From an uncultured Lachnospiraceae bacterium (lineage in GTDB: Bacteria > Bacillota > Clostridia > Lachnospirales > Lachnospiraceae), in contig CAJUKA010000006.1 in NCBI GenBank assembly GCA_910586585.1, positions 1 to 64,000 of the forward strand: a stretch of DNA of 64,000 nt, given 5' to 3'. Under the pieces are notes generated by a model. The model ran no database searches. It saw nothing but the letters and a program-made list of their open reading frames with translations, and had not been told where the DNA came from. This document shows positions 54,624 to 63,718 of the stretch, in pieces. Numbering within the stretch: the first letter of the stretch is position 1; the number at the start of each line of letters is the position of its first letter. Both the position numbers and the translations under genes were made by a program.

Positions 54624-55745
54624 ATGAAGAAGGTTCGACGCAACAGAGCGGTGTTGTGTATCATCGTTGTCTTGGCGGTACTTATGAAATATTCTTTGGT
54701 GGCGCTCGCGGTGGAAACTTTGGACGGCGCGCAGAAACAGGAAAATGTGAAATCTCTTTACCAGGAATATCGCAGCCGATTGGAGGCGATAAAACAAAAA
54801 CAAGATATCTCTGACAACGGTTTTGACATTCAACAGGATCAGATTTTTCCAATTGTTTTTGGCGGTTATGGAGAAGTGTCAATGATTCCTGCCTTTGACA
54901 AAAATTATTGTCGTCTGGCGTTGTTTTTTGCAGACGAGCAGGGAGCGATTATCTACAAAACAGACCAGCTAGAGAGCAATAACCGCATACTGGGACAGAT
55001 GAAACAGCCAAACAGCAAAATTGCAGCCGTATCATTTCAGGATTTGAATCAGGATACCTTGATGGATATTATTTTGATTACCTATTGTGTCAATGACAGT
55101 GGTGCGTATGCCGGAAAAACATATAAAATTGGGGACGTGCTGTTTCAGAATGCACAGGGAACCGCTTTTTATAGAGATTATCGGATTGCGGATAAAATTA
55201 ATCGTTTTGGGATGAATAAGAGCAGCGAACTGATTGCAGCATTTGTGAGAGATGGATATTCTACGGAGTTTATGTATACATCAACGACATTAGAGGAACT
55301 TTTGGAGAATGGACTGGAAATTATTGCAGAACAGTGCCATTTTAGAACATTTGGAAAGCTTGGCAGGCTGCAGGTGGTTCCAGGAACGTATCATATTGCG
55401 GACTATGATGTGTTTATGATTTACTTGGTTGATGAGGAGGGGTTTATTGTATCAAGCCTTCAGCCAATGGGAAAATATGACAATTTGTATGCACTCAAGG
55501 GTATTAACTGCCGCGATATTGATGGGGATGGACTCAAGGATATCATTGTTTTGGCAAGGTACAGCTACGAAGGGGAAGAGGGAGAACTGCTCGTGGAACC
55601 GGACTATGCGGTGTATTATCAGAGAACAGGAGGATTTTCGATAGACACAGAGATCAAAGGCACGTATCAATGCAGCGATGAGGATACTATGGAAATACTT
55701 GTAGAGAAAGCGAGAGCTTATTGGGGGTGGGAAACAGAATCATGA
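54624..55745 (+). CDS. Exported protein with VCBS/FG-GAP-like segments
   Basis: This 373-residue protein has a signal peptide (RRNRAVLCIIVVLAVLMKYSLVALA, cleavage likely after ALAVE). The body is beta-rich. Two segments, DLNQDTLMDIILI and DIDGDGLKDIIVLARY, have the DxDxDGxxD calcium-binding pattern of FG-GAP/VCBS repeats. No catalytic motif is seen. GGGGGAGG precedes the ATG. Its stop overlaps the response-regulator start by 4 nt, so it is the first gene of a four-gene operon. It could be the ligand-binding partner of the sensor kinase, which is inference from context. Confidence 0.8.
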   Translation: MKKVRRNRAVLCIIVVLAVLMKYSLVALAVETLDGAQKQENVKSLYQEYRSRLEAIKQKQDISDNGFDIQQDQIFPIVFGGYGEVSMIPAFDKNYCRLALFFADEQGAIIYKTDQLESNNRILGQMKQPNSKIAAVSFQDLNQDTLMDIILITYCVNDSGAYAGKTYKIGDVLFQNAQGTAFYRDYRIADKINRFGMNKSSELIAAFVRDGYSTEFMYTSTTLEELLENGLEIIAEQCHFRTFGKLGRLQVVPGTYHIADYDVFMIYLVDEEGFIVSSLQPMGKYDNLYALKGINCRDIDGDGLKDIIVLARYSYEGEEGELLVEPDYAVYYQRTGGFSIDTEIKGTYQCSDEDTMEILVEKARAYWGWETES

Positions 55746-56401
55746 TAAAAATACTGATTGTAGATGATGAAAAGCCGATTTGTGACTTGATTGACTTAAA
55801 CCTGTCTTCGGCAGGATATCACTGTACCAGTGTACAGGATGGACTCAGGGCTCTGGATTTGATTGAAAATGAGAAATATGATTTAATTTTGCTTGACATT
55901 ATGCTGCCGGGAGCAGATGGCTATGATATTATGGAATACATTCGCCCGCTGGGAATTCCAGTAATCTTTATAACAGCAAAACACGAGGTGAAGGATCGGG
56001 TAAAAGGTCTGAAGCTAGGTGCAGATGATTACTTGGTGAAACCGTTTGATGTGGTGGAGCTAGTGGCTAGGGTAGAAGCAGTTCTGCGCCGCTACAACAA
56101 AACAGAACAGCGGCTGACTGCTGGAGATGTTACAGTGGATGTAGATGCGCGGTTAGTGACAAAATCTGGAAAAACCATAGAACTGACTAACAAGGAATTT
56201 GGTTTGTTGGTGCTTTTTATGAAAAATAAAAATGTGGCGCTGTTTCGGGAAACTCTGTACGAAAAAGTATGGGAAGAAGAGTATTATGGAGACAGCCGCA
56301 CCCTTGATTTGCATGTACAGCGTCTGAGAAGAAAGCTTGGGTGGGAACATAGTCTGGTCGCGGTATATAAGGTTGGATACCGATTGGAGGTTACAACCTA
56401 A
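55742..56401 (+). CDS. OmpR/PhoB-family response regulator
   Basis: This 219-residue protein has a receiver domain (residues 1-115) with the acidic pair D8-D9, phospho-acceptor D52 in LILLDIMLPG, Thr in FITAK and Lys in YLVKPFD. The C-terminal winged helix (about 125-219) contains ELTNKEFGLLVLF and RTLDLHVQRLRRKLG, the OmpR DNA-binding signature. The start at 55742 is chosen over TTG 55721 because the receiver begins there (MIKILIVDDE) and ATGA overlaps the previous stop. The direct repeats at 58700-58760 are good candidates for its binding sites. Confidence 0.96.
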   Translation: MIKILIVDDEKPICDLIDLNLSSAGYHCTSVQDGLRALDLIENEKYDLILLDIMLPGADGYDIMEYIRPLGIPVIFITAKHEVKDRVKGLKLGADDYLVKPFDVVELVARVEAVLRRYNKTEQRLTAGDVTVDVDARLVTKSGKTIELTNKEFGLLVLFMKNKNVALFRETLYEKVWEEEYYGDSRTLDLHVQRLRRKLGWEHSLVAVYKVGYRLEVTT

Positions 56402-56453
56402 ACACCCATACCATGTACAGATATTACCATAAATAAAAGCGGGTGTACAAATT

Positions 56454-57881
56454 ATGAAATTTTCATTAAAATTACTGTTATGGACGATTATTGTCATGGC
56501 GCTGGCACTTGGATTCAGCGGCTTTTATATTGTAAATTATGTATTTGAGACATCTTTGGCTAGAGAAGTGGGACAAGCGCTTGATGAAAGCAGCATTTTG
56601 AGCTTTGCTTTCCAGACAGCGGCTCTGAATGTGCCTGCCAAATACAGTGTATTGCCTGACAATACAGTGGAAGAGATTTCGGCCAATTTGGCAAACGGCG
56701 GCAGAAGCAGCGGCCGCCGTTTGATTCGGATTTCTGGAGAAGAAAAGAAGGTACTGTTTATCAGCGATGGATTTGCAGCGGCTACAGACAATGAGCTGTT
56801 AATACAGACGGACGAAGTGACAAAATCCTATCGTGTGATATCAGCCAAAGAAGGGTATTATGTGCATACTTGTGTGGCGATTACTGCGCTTGACAGGATT
56901 TTGTACCTGGAAACAATGCGGGATGTTTCGGAAGTTTTTACAGAACGCGCGCTGGGATTTTCGCTGTATCGCCGTGTTACTATGATTATGTTGGCGGCTG
57001 GTACAGTGATTATGCACTTTATTTCATCTGTGCTCACCAAACCAATCCGACTGCTGACAAGAGCGACTAAGCGCATGGCGGCAGGAGATTATTCATATAG
57101 GGCAAAATGTGTAAGCCGGGATGAACTAGGCCAGTTGACGCGTGACTTTAATCATATGGCAAATGCTTTGGAAGAGAATATTGATAAGCTGGAACAGGAA
57201 ATCGAAGCGAAGGAAGAATTTATGGGGGCATTTGCGCACGAATTGAAGACGCCTTTGACAGCTATTATTGGATATGCCGATATGCTGCGATCTCATAAAT
57301 TGGACGAAGAAAAAAGCTTTATGTCTGCCAACTATATCTATACAGAGGGGAAGCGCTTAGAAGCGCTTGCATTCCGACTGCTTGACATTATTGTTGCCAA
57401 GCGCGATGAGGTGCAGATGCAGGAAGTTTCCACAGAGGATATCTTTGCATATTTGCAGGATATGTTTGCAGATGGCAGAGGTATGGTATTTTATTTTGAT
57501 TATGATAAGGATGTTGTTCTTGCGGAAACCAACTTGATTAAAACAGTGTTGGTGAATCTGATTGACAATGCCTGCAAGGCGTCAGAACCGGGCAGTGAGA
57601 TAGATGTGTATGGGTATACCGTTGAGGGGGGATATTGCTTTGGAATCAAAGATTACGGGATTGGTATACCAGAGCAGGAACAGCATAAAATTACAAAAGC
57701 ATTTTATATGGTGGATAAATCCCGTTCAAGAAGCAAAAATGGAGCGGGGTTAGGATTGGCGCTCTGTGTGGAAATATTGAAAATTCATGGCAGTGAACTG
57801 CAAATTGAAAGTGAACCAGGTGAGGGTTCCTTCATTAGCTTTGTTCTTCCAAGGCAGGAGGGGTATACCAATGAAAAATAA
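56454..57881 (+). CDS. Sensor histidine kinase
   Basis: This 475-residue membrane kinase pairs with the preceding regulator. TM1 is at about residues 6-28. An extracytoplasmic sensor of about 145 residues follows, then TM2 (VTMIMLAAGTVIMHFISSVL) and a HAMP domain (KPIRLLTRATKRMAAGDYSYRA). The dimerisation helix carries the phospho-acceptor His in FAHELKTPLTAIIGY. The ATPase has the N box NLIDNACKAS, the G1 box DYGIGIPEQEQ and the G2 box GAGLGLALCVEIL. All catalytic motifs are intact. The sensor domain is not recognised. The last 11 nt overlap the next gene. Confidence 0.95.
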   Translation: MKFSLKLLLWTIIVMALALGFSGFYIVNYVFETSLAREVGQALDESSILSFAFQTAALNVPAKYSVLPDNTVEEISANLANGGRSSGRRLIRISGEEKKVLFISDGFAAATDNELLIQTDEVTKSYRVISAKEGYYVHTCVAITALDRILYLETMRDVSEVFTERALGFSLYRRVTMIMLAAGTVIMHFISSVLTKPIRLLTRATKRMAAGDYSYRAKCVSRDELGQLTRDFNHMANALEENIDKLEQEIEAKEEFMGAFAHELKTPLTAIIGYADMLRSHKLDEEKSFMSANYIYTEGKRLEALAFRLLDIIVAKRDEVQMQEVSTEDIFAYLQDMFADGRGMVFYFDYDKDVVLAETNLIKTVLVNLIDNACKASEPGSEIDVYGYTVEGGYCFGIKDYGIGIPEQEQHKITKAFYMVDKSRSRSKNGAGLGLALCVEILKIHGSELQIESEPGEGSFISFVLPRQEGYTNEK

Positions 57882-58701
57882 ACTCAAGGGAATCCTGTTC
57901 TTTTTGTTTGCACTGGTATGTTTTGCGTTGTCGATATGGGGACCGGAGGCACTTGCAAAATATAAAGATAAAGGAATTTTAGGGGAAGCGCATCTGGAAG
58001 CAGTAGAGACAGAAGGGGAAGGATATCGCTATAAGCTCAATGCCAATGAAAAACTGTATATACTGTCTTCGTGTCTGAGAAGTCAGACTGTTCCTGAAAG
58101 CGAACAGAGTGCACTGACGCATATAGATAATACAGGAGTGAATTATCAGGAATTAGAAGGTTCCTATGCGTTTGTCTTAAACCGTAGGGGGCCTTCCGGA
58201 AAAGAGATAACAGACGAACAGATTTATGAAACCTGCAGCAATGGCATAAATACGCTAAAGGGGCTTGGCATTCTGCCAGAAGAAATAAAATCCGTAGAAT
58301 CAGCGTCTTATGACGCGACGCTCTATTCGGCAATTGATGTGCTGGAACCGAGAAATAATGTTGCGGTCTGGAAAGTGAGCTTATCCAACAGTCAGAAAAA
58401 TGCAGATAAACAAAATCGTCTGATTGATGCCTATCTCGATGCAGACGACGGAAGAATCTATGAATTTTATGTCAGGACGCCTCTTTTGTGGGAGGATATT
58501 GACGCGGATAAAATTGTGCAGGAATGGGGTACCTATATGGGATTAAATGATCCCGTTCCGTATGAGTCAGACAATCCACTGCTAGAAACAACACCTTATT
58601 TCAAAAAATATGTGTTTGCTGGAATGGGAAATGGACAGACAATTGTAACGGTTGGTTTCTATGAGGGAATCAATGAACTGTTTTTAAAAATAACACAATG
58701 A
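57871..58701 (+). CDS. Membrane-anchored protein of the two-component operon
   Basis: This 276-residue protein of unknown family starts at 57871 after AGGAGGGG, overlapping the kinase gene by 11 nt. One N-terminal hydrophobic helix (KGILFFLFALVCFALSIWG) acts as an uncleaved anchor or signal. The extracytoplasmic part is alpha/beta with charged surfaces (YQELEGSYAFVLNRRGPSG, AVWKVSLSNSQKNADKQNRLIDAYLDADDGRIYEF). The last region resembles the PepSY-like habit of small secreted regulators but is not a clear match. By position it may tune the kinase, as YycH/YycI do in WalK systems; that analogy is inference only. Confidence 0.78.
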   Translation: MKNKLKGILFFLFALVCFALSIWGPEALAKYKDKGILGEAHLEAVETEGEGYRYKLNANEKLYILSSCLRSQTVPESEQSALTHIDNTGVNYQELEGSYAFVLNRRGPSGKEITDEQIYETCSNGINTLKGLGILPEEIKSVESASYDATLYSAIDVLEPRNNVAVWKVSLSNSQKNADKQNRLIDAYLDADDGRIYEFYVRTPLLWEDIDADKIVQEWGTYMGLNDPVPYESDNPLLETTPYFKKYVFAGMGNGQTIVTVGFYEGINELFLKITQ

Positions 58702-58760
58702 TGCAACTTTGATGCAAAAAAGATGGTAATATGATGCAAAAAAGATGAAATTCTGATGCC
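58700..58760 (+). promoter_or_regulatory. Phased GATGC direct repeats, probable response-regulator sites
   Basis: GATGC occurs at 58700, 58711, 58733 and 58755, spacings of 11, 22 and 22 bp, all multiples of one helical turn. Two copies extend to GATGCAAAAAAGATG. OmpR-family regulators bind direct repeats with 11-bp spacing, and such a regulator is encoded 2.3 kb upstream. The block lies just before the amidase-deacetylase gene. Confidence 0.65.
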
Positions 58761-58807
58761 CATATCGTGTAAGCTTACGTTATAGATTACACGAGAGGAG
58801 CATTGGA

Positions 58808-60226
58808 ATGTACCAAAAAGATAGATACTGCAGGCGTCGCAGCCACTCTTATAGAAGACGGAACAAAAGAAAAATTGCAAGGATATGGAAATGCATCTGT
58901 GTATTCCTGGCATTGATGTGTATAAGTGTATGTACGTTTTTTTATTTCGAAGAAACATGGAATGTCTATGCGTTTGCTCCGCCAGAAAAAACTCTGGAAG
59001 AAACAGGAAAAAAGAGCTTTGTTTTAGAAAATAGTGTGTGGGACAATATGGTGCCGGATACGATGATAATGGAAAGTATTTTGGCACAAAAGCTTCCAGT
59101 AGTTTTTTTGGATGCTGGACATGGCGGCGCAGATGCAGGATGTATTTGGGAAGATATTTATGAGAAAGATATCAATCTTTCGATTGCCAAACTGGTGCAG
59201 GATAAGCTGGAAGAACGCGGATATCGGGTGGTGATGGCGCGGGATAATGATACCTATATTGCAAAAGAAGATCGCGTGGTACAGGCAAACGCAACACAGG
59301 CGGATATTTATGTCAGTATTCACCAGAATTTTTCAGAAGAGAGCGATGTGAGCGGTATGGAGGTTTGGTATGAAGAAAATGAGAAGCGCGACAACAAACG
59401 GTTGGCACAGTTGATTCATCAGCAGACATCAGGAATAACAGGCGCTTTGCAGCGTGAACTGCGCGGGGATGCGGAGTTTCATGTGACAGGAAAGACAACG
59501 ATGCCTTCATGTCTTGTTGAGACTGGTTTTTTGTCCAACAAAGATGAGCGGACGAAACTTTCTTCTTTGGAGTATCAAGAACAGATTGCAGATGGGATTG
59601 TGCAAGGCATTGCATATTATTTTCAGCCAAAGACAATGTATCTGACTTTTGATGATGGACCTTCCAAGGACTATACGAACAAAGTGCTGGATATTTTAAA
59701 GGCGCGCAATGTTAAGGCAACCTTTTTTCTGATAGGAGAGAATGCGCGGAAATATCCAGATGTGGTAAAGCGTATTGCAGCAGAAGGACATACAATAGGG
59801 ATTCATTGCGACAACCATAATTATGAAAAATTATATCAGAGCGCAGATAGTTACATACAAGACTTTGAGAATGCGAGACAGACGATATATCAGATTACAG
59901 GCGTGCAAGTCAATATCTTTCGTTTCCCTGGCGGAAGCGTCAATCATTATAATGCGGCGGTCAGAGATGAAATCATTGAGGAAATGACAAATAGAGGATA
60001 TATTTATTTTGACTGGAATGCAAGTTTAGAAGATGCGGTGCAGCAGTCTGTACCAGAACAGCTTATAGCAAATGCGTTGAGTACAACACTTGGCAGAAAG
60101 AAAGTGATTATGTTGGCGCATGATGTGGTGCCAAATACAACTGCTTGTTTGGATGAGCTGTTGGATAGTTTTCCGGAATATCAAATGAAACCGTTAAGCG
60201 AGGAGGTAGAACCGATACAGTTTTAA
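58808..60226 (+). CDS. Fusion of N-acetylmuramoyl-L-alanine amidase and polysaccharide deacetylase
   Basis: This 472-residue protein has a very basic N-terminus and a membrane anchor/signal (IWKCICVFLALMCISVCTFFYF). An Amidase_3 domain (about 97-275) has the zinc ligand H105 in LDAGHGG, Glu in YEKDINL, His in YVSIHQNF and catalytic E238 in LVETGF. A NodB deacetylase domain (about 276-460) has D282-D283 in TFDDGPS, the metal pair H333/H337, RFPGG, FDWN and LAHD. All key residues of both enzymes are present. It would cut peptide stems from peptidoglycan and remove N-acetyl groups. The combination in one chain is unusual. The start follows AGAGGAG. Confidence 0.93.
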   Translation: MYQKDRYCRRRSHSYRRRNKRKIARIWKCICVFLALMCISVCTFFYFEETWNVYAFAPPEKTLEETGKKSFVLENSVWDNMVPDTMIMESILAQKLPVVFLDAGHGGADAGCIWEDIYEKDINLSIAKLVQDKLEERGYRVVMARDNDTYIAKEDRVVQANATQADIYVSIHQNFSEESDVSGMEVWYEENEKRDNKRLAQLIHQQTSGITGALQRELRGDAEFHVTGKTTMPSCLVETGFLSNKDERTKLSSLEYQEQIADGIVQGIAYYFQPKTMYLTFDDGPSKDYTNKVLDILKARNVKATFFLIGENARKYPDVVKRIAAEGHTIGIHCDNHNYEKLYQSADSYIQDFENARQTIYQITGVQVNIFRFPGGSVNHYNAAVRDEIIEEMTNRGYIYFDWNASLEDAVQQSVPEQLIANALSTTLGRKKVIMLAHDVVPNTTACLDELLDSFPEYQMKPLSEEVEPIQF

Positions 60227-60290
60227 AAATTTCATTGCAGTTGCCTTTCCATTCTGTTATGATGTAATATAGCGCGGAGATGGTATTGAT

Positions 60291-60336
60291 AGGTATTCGT
60301 GTTACGGCCAAAGGATAACGCGAATACCATTTTTGC
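60291..60336 (+). terminator. Terminator of the amidase-deacetylase gene
   Basis: AGGTATTCGTGTTA (60291-60304), an 11-nt loop and TAACGCGAATACC (60316-60328), with one mismatch or wobble, are followed by ATTTTTG. Confidence 0.8.
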
Positions 60337-60488
60337 GCACCAAACTGCAAGTGGACGCATATTTATTATAATATACAGTTTTGTTCGAAGCGCTGCTATG
60401 TTATGCGGCAATAATTTGCAGACAAGAGCTGCATATAGCATAAAGAGCTGCTTTTGGACATCTACAAAATACAGTTGAAGGTGTGAAT

Positions 60489-61646
60489 ATGATGGAAGTT
60501 TATCTTGACAATTCGGCGACTACAAAATGTCTGCCAGAGGTGGCAGCGCTGATGACACATATTCTGTGTGAGGATTATGGCAATCCTTCCAGTTTGCACA
60601 AAAAAGGTGTGGAGGGTGAAAAATATGTGCGCTATGCCAAAGAAGTGATTGCAAAATGCATGAAAGTACAGGAAAAGGAACTATTTTTTACATCAGGCGG
60701 GACAGAATCAAATAATATTGCGCTGATTGGCGGCGCGTATGCAAATTGCAGGGCGGGGAGGCACATTATTACAACACGCATAGAGCATCCCGCAGTACTG
60801 CAGCCATGTGCATATTTGGAAGAGCAAGGTTTTCAAGTGACCTATCTTCCTGTCAATGCAAAGGGGGTCATTCATTTAGCAGATTTGGAGAAGGCGATGA
60901 CGCCCAACACAATTCTTGTATCGATTATGCATACCAACAATGAAGTTGGATCAGTGCAGCCCATTGAACAAATCGGGAAACTGGTGAAACGTATCAATCA
61001 AAACGCACTGCTTCATGTGGACGCGGTTCAAGGATTTGGCAAATTTAGGATATATCCCAAGCGTATGAATATTGATCTGTTAACAGTGAGTGCGCACAAG
61101 TTACATGGGCCCAAAGGAGTTGGATTTTTGTATATCGACGAGGGTGCTAAAGTTCGTCCTATCTTATTTGGAGGCGGGCAGCAGAAGGGAATGCGCTCTG
61201 GGACAGAGAATGTTCCTGGGATTGCGGGGATGGCAAAGGCGATCGAGGAAATCTATACGGACTTTGACCCTAAGATTCAGTATTTGTATGGAATCAAAGA
61301 GCGGTTTGTCAAAGGTGTAAGCACGATAGAAGGCATAAAAATAAATGGACCTGAGATAAGAGAGGGAGCGCCGCATGTAGTGAGTGTGTCCATACAGGGC
61401 GTCAGAAGTGAGGTGATGCTCCATGCATTAGAAGATAAGGGAATCTATGTGTCAGCGGGAAGCGCTTGTTCGTCTCACCGGCCGACACCATCAGCCACAT
61501 TAAAGGCGATTGGGGTGGAGAAACAGTATCTTGATACAACGCTTCGGTTTAGTTTTAGTCTCTATACGACGGAGGCGGAAATTGATTATACAGTGAAATG
61601 CATGAAAGAACTGATACCGATGCTGAGACGCTATACGAGAAAATGA
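60489..61646 (+). CDS. nifS: Cysteine desulfurase (NifS/IscS-like)
   Basis: This 385-residue PLP enzyme removes sulfur from cysteine as an enzyme persulfide. The start is one of two adjacent ATGs after GAAGGTG. It has VYLDNSATTK at the start, FTSGGTESNNIALIGGAY, the PLP Lys in VSAHKLHGPKGVGFLY, and the catalytic Cys in SAGSACSSHRP near residue 325. thiI follows 235 nt downstream, so it probably supplies sulfur for tRNA 4-thiouridine, as the thiI-linked NifZ does in Bacillus. General FeS use cannot be excluded. Confidence 0.93.
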   Translation: MMEVYLDNSATTKCLPEVAALMTHILCEDYGNPSSLHKKGVEGEKYVRYAKEVIAKCMKVQEKELFFTSGGTESNNIALIGGAYANCRAGRHIITTRIEHPAVLQPCAYLEEQGFQVTYLPVNAKGVIHLADLEKAMTPNTILVSIMHTNNEVGSVQPIEQIGKLVKRINQNALLHVDAVQGFGKFRIYPKRMNIDLLTVSAHKLHGPKGVGFLYIDEGAKVRPILFGGGQQKGMRSGTENVPGIAGMAKAIEEIYTDFDPKIQYLYGIKERFVKGVSTIEGIKINGPEIREGAPHVVSVSIQGVRSEVMLHALEDKGIYVSAGSACSSHRPTPSATLKAIGVEKQYLDTTLRFSFSLYTTEAEIDYTVKCMKELIPMLRRYTRK

Positions 61647-61880
61647 CAGGACTGGCAGATAATGTGATAAAAAATAGAGATCATTTGTCTTTTCTGAATG
61701 GCTTATTTTGCCGAAATTTCCTATAAAAAAAGGCAACCTGTAGACTTTGTTCGCAGGATAGATATTGTATGGTCACAGTTTTGCAGGCTGTGACCGTCTG
61801 GAGATAGATTGAAAATACTTCTAAGCCAGTGAAAGACACTGCCGATATTGAGCCGCCCAAGGCGGCATGGGGGATTTTTT

Positions 61881-63065
61881 ATGTACAAATCTTTTTTAAT
61901 AAAGTACGCAGAGATTGGCGTAAAAGGCAAGAACAGATATTTGTTTGAAGACAGACTTTGTGATCAGATTCGTTATGCGCTCAAACGTTGTGAGGGGGAA
62001 TTTGAGGTAACAAAGTCACAAGGCAGAATCTATGTCAATGCCGTTACGGATTTTGATTTTGAAGAAGTGGTGGAACATCTAAAGACAGTATTTGGCATTA
62101 CAGGGATTTGTCCAGTGGTTCATGTAGAGGACGAAGGCTTTGAAAGTCTGTGTGAAGATGTGATAACTTATATGGACAATGTATATCCCTGCAAGAATAT
62201 CACATTCAAGGTAGAAGCACGCAGGGCAAGAAAAAATTATCCGAAAAATTCCATGGAAATCAATTGTGATATTGGAGAAGTGCTCCTAAATGCATTTCCG
62301 GAAATGAAGGTGGATGTGCATAAGCCGGACGTGATGCTTCATATAGAAATTCGGGAGAAGATTTATCTTTATTCGTCGGTGATTGCTGGTCCCGGTGGTC
62401 TTCCGATTGGCACAAACGGCAAGGGAATGCTTCTTTTGTCAGGGGGGATTGATTCACCTGTTGCAGGATATATGATATCCAAGCGCGGAGTAAAGATTGA
62501 TGCAGTATATTTCAATGCGCCGCCGTATACAAGTGAGCGGGCAAAGCAAAAAGTAGTTGATTTGGCAAGAATCATTTCAAAATACAGTGGCCCGATTGAT
62601 TTGCATATTATTAATTTTACAGATATACAGCTCTATATTTATGAAAAATGCCCACATGATGAACTGACGATTATTATGAGGCGCTATATGATGCGTATAG
62701 CAGAGACGATCGCAAAAAAGAATGCGTGTTTGGGACTGATAACAGGAGAAAGTATTGGACAGGTAGCTTCTCAGACAATGCAATCACTAATGGCGACAAA
62801 TGATGTGTGTACAATGCCAGTTTACAGACCGCTTATCGGGTTTGACAAACAGGAAATTATAGAGGTTTCTGAGAAAATAGACACCTATGAGACATCAATT
62901 CTGCCATATGAGGACTGCTGTACGATTTTTGTTGCAAAACATCCCGTGACAAAGCCAAATCTCAATGTTATTCGTATCCATGAGAAAAACTTGGAAGAAA
63001 AAATTGATATGCTTGTGGCGGAAGCGCTTGAAACAGACGAGGTTTTAAGGATTGTATATGAATAA
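61881..63065 (+). CDS. thiI: tRNA 4-thiouridine sulfurtransferase ThiI
   Basis: This 394-residue enzyme adenylates and thiolates U8 of tRNA and may also serve thiamine synthesis. The start at 61881 follows GGGGGA; the upstream in-frame start has no ribosome site. The N-terminal ferredoxin-like/THUMP part (YKSFLIKYAEIGVKGKNRYLFED, VTKSQGRIYV) leads to the PP-loop LLSGGIDSPVAGYM near residue 184 and ITGESIGQVASQTMQS. There is no C-terminal rhodanese domain, so the persulfide likely comes directly from the neighbouring desulfurase. Confidence 0.96.
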   Translation: MYKSFLIKYAEIGVKGKNRYLFEDRLCDQIRYALKRCEGEFEVTKSQGRIYVNAVTDFDFEEVVEHLKTVFGITGICPVVHVEDEGFESLCEDVITYMDNVYPCKNITFKVEARRARKNYPKNSMEINCDIGEVLLNAFPEMKVDVHKPDVMLHIEIREKIYLYSSVIAGPGGLPIGTNGKGMLLLSGGIDSPVAGYMISKRGVKIDAVYFNAPPYTSERAKQKVVDLARIISKYSGPIDLHIINFTDIQLYIYEKCPHDELTIIMRRYMMRIAETIAKKNACLGLITGESIGQVASQTMQSLMATNDVCTMPVYRPLIGFDKQEIIEVSEKIDTYETSILPYEDCCTIFVAKHPVTKPNLNVIRIHEKNLEEKIDMLVAEALETDEVLRIVYE

Positions 63066-63083
63066 TAGCTCAAGGCAAAACAA

Positions 63084-63118
63084 AACCAGGTACCGCTGTA
63101 CCTGGTAAGTTTTCGATT
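63084..63118. terminator. Bidirectional hairpin between thiI and the HPr-like gene
   Basis: ACCAGGTAC, the loop CGCT and GTACCTGGT are flanked by AAAAC on the left and AAGTTTTCG on the right. Read on the minus strand it is followed by TTTTGTTTTG, so it suits the HPr-like gene best and can also close thiI. Confidence 0.75.
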
Positions 63119-63178
63119 CGTCTTAATATTCAAGACTGAATTTGCTTTTGGGATCGGATACAATGTATGTAATCCGCC

Positions 63179-63412
63179 TTATTTCATGATATAAGGCTCT
63201 AATACACTCATGATCTCGTCTGTATTACCCTCAGCATGAATATTCAGATCGATTGGCTTAGAAAGATCTAAGCTAAAGATACCCATGATGGATTTTGCAT
63301 CAATAACGTATCTGCCTGAAACAAGGTCGAAATCATAATCGAACTTTGTAATGTCGTTAACGAAAGATTTTACCTTATCAATTGAGTTTAAAGAAATCTG
63401 AATTGTTTTCAT
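63179..63412 (-). CDS. HPr-like protein lacking the active-site histidine
   Basis: This 77-residue protein has the HPr fold pattern and the regulatory serine motif DAKSIMGIFSLDLSKPIDLNI, equivalent to Ser46 in KSIMG. The segment that should hold the GIHARPA active-site His reads NSIDKVKSFVNDI, so His15 is missing. It cannot carry phosphate in the sugar PTS and may act only through serine phosphorylation, as Crh does in Bacillus. AGGAGGT precedes the ATG on the minus strand. No PTS gene is adjacent. The role is unknown. Confidence 0.88.
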   Translation of the reverse strand: MKTIQISLNSIDKVKSFVNDITKFDYDFDLVSGRYVIDAKSIMGIFSLDLSKPIDLNIHAEGNTDEIMSVLEPYIMK

Positions 63413-63718
63413 TCTGACTACCTCCTTTTATTTACCTTCACTTTTTATAATAAAGGCATTCAGAGGAAAAGTCAACCAAAGTTAAAAAACAGTTCTAATG
63501 AAAAATGACGAAAAAAATTTAAAATTATGTACAAGTTGACATTAATGACTTACGGGCTGTTGAAAACAAGCCATTATAACAAAGATTCTATCAGAAAGAA
63601 AACAGGAACAGTCAAATTGAGAAATGATGCTGACATGTTAATTTTTCAATTGGCAATTTGAGTCAGAGCTTCAAATATGCCTTGAATGCAGTAAACTGTT
63701 CTGACATGGAGGATTCGT
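63413..63718. other. 306-bp divergent intergenic region between the HPr-like gene and mtaB
   Basis: It is AT-rich and must hold divergent promoters. I found no clear paired boxes on the plus strand beyond an isolated TTGACA at about 63536. There is no ORF, terminator or known RNA motif. Confidence 0.5.
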
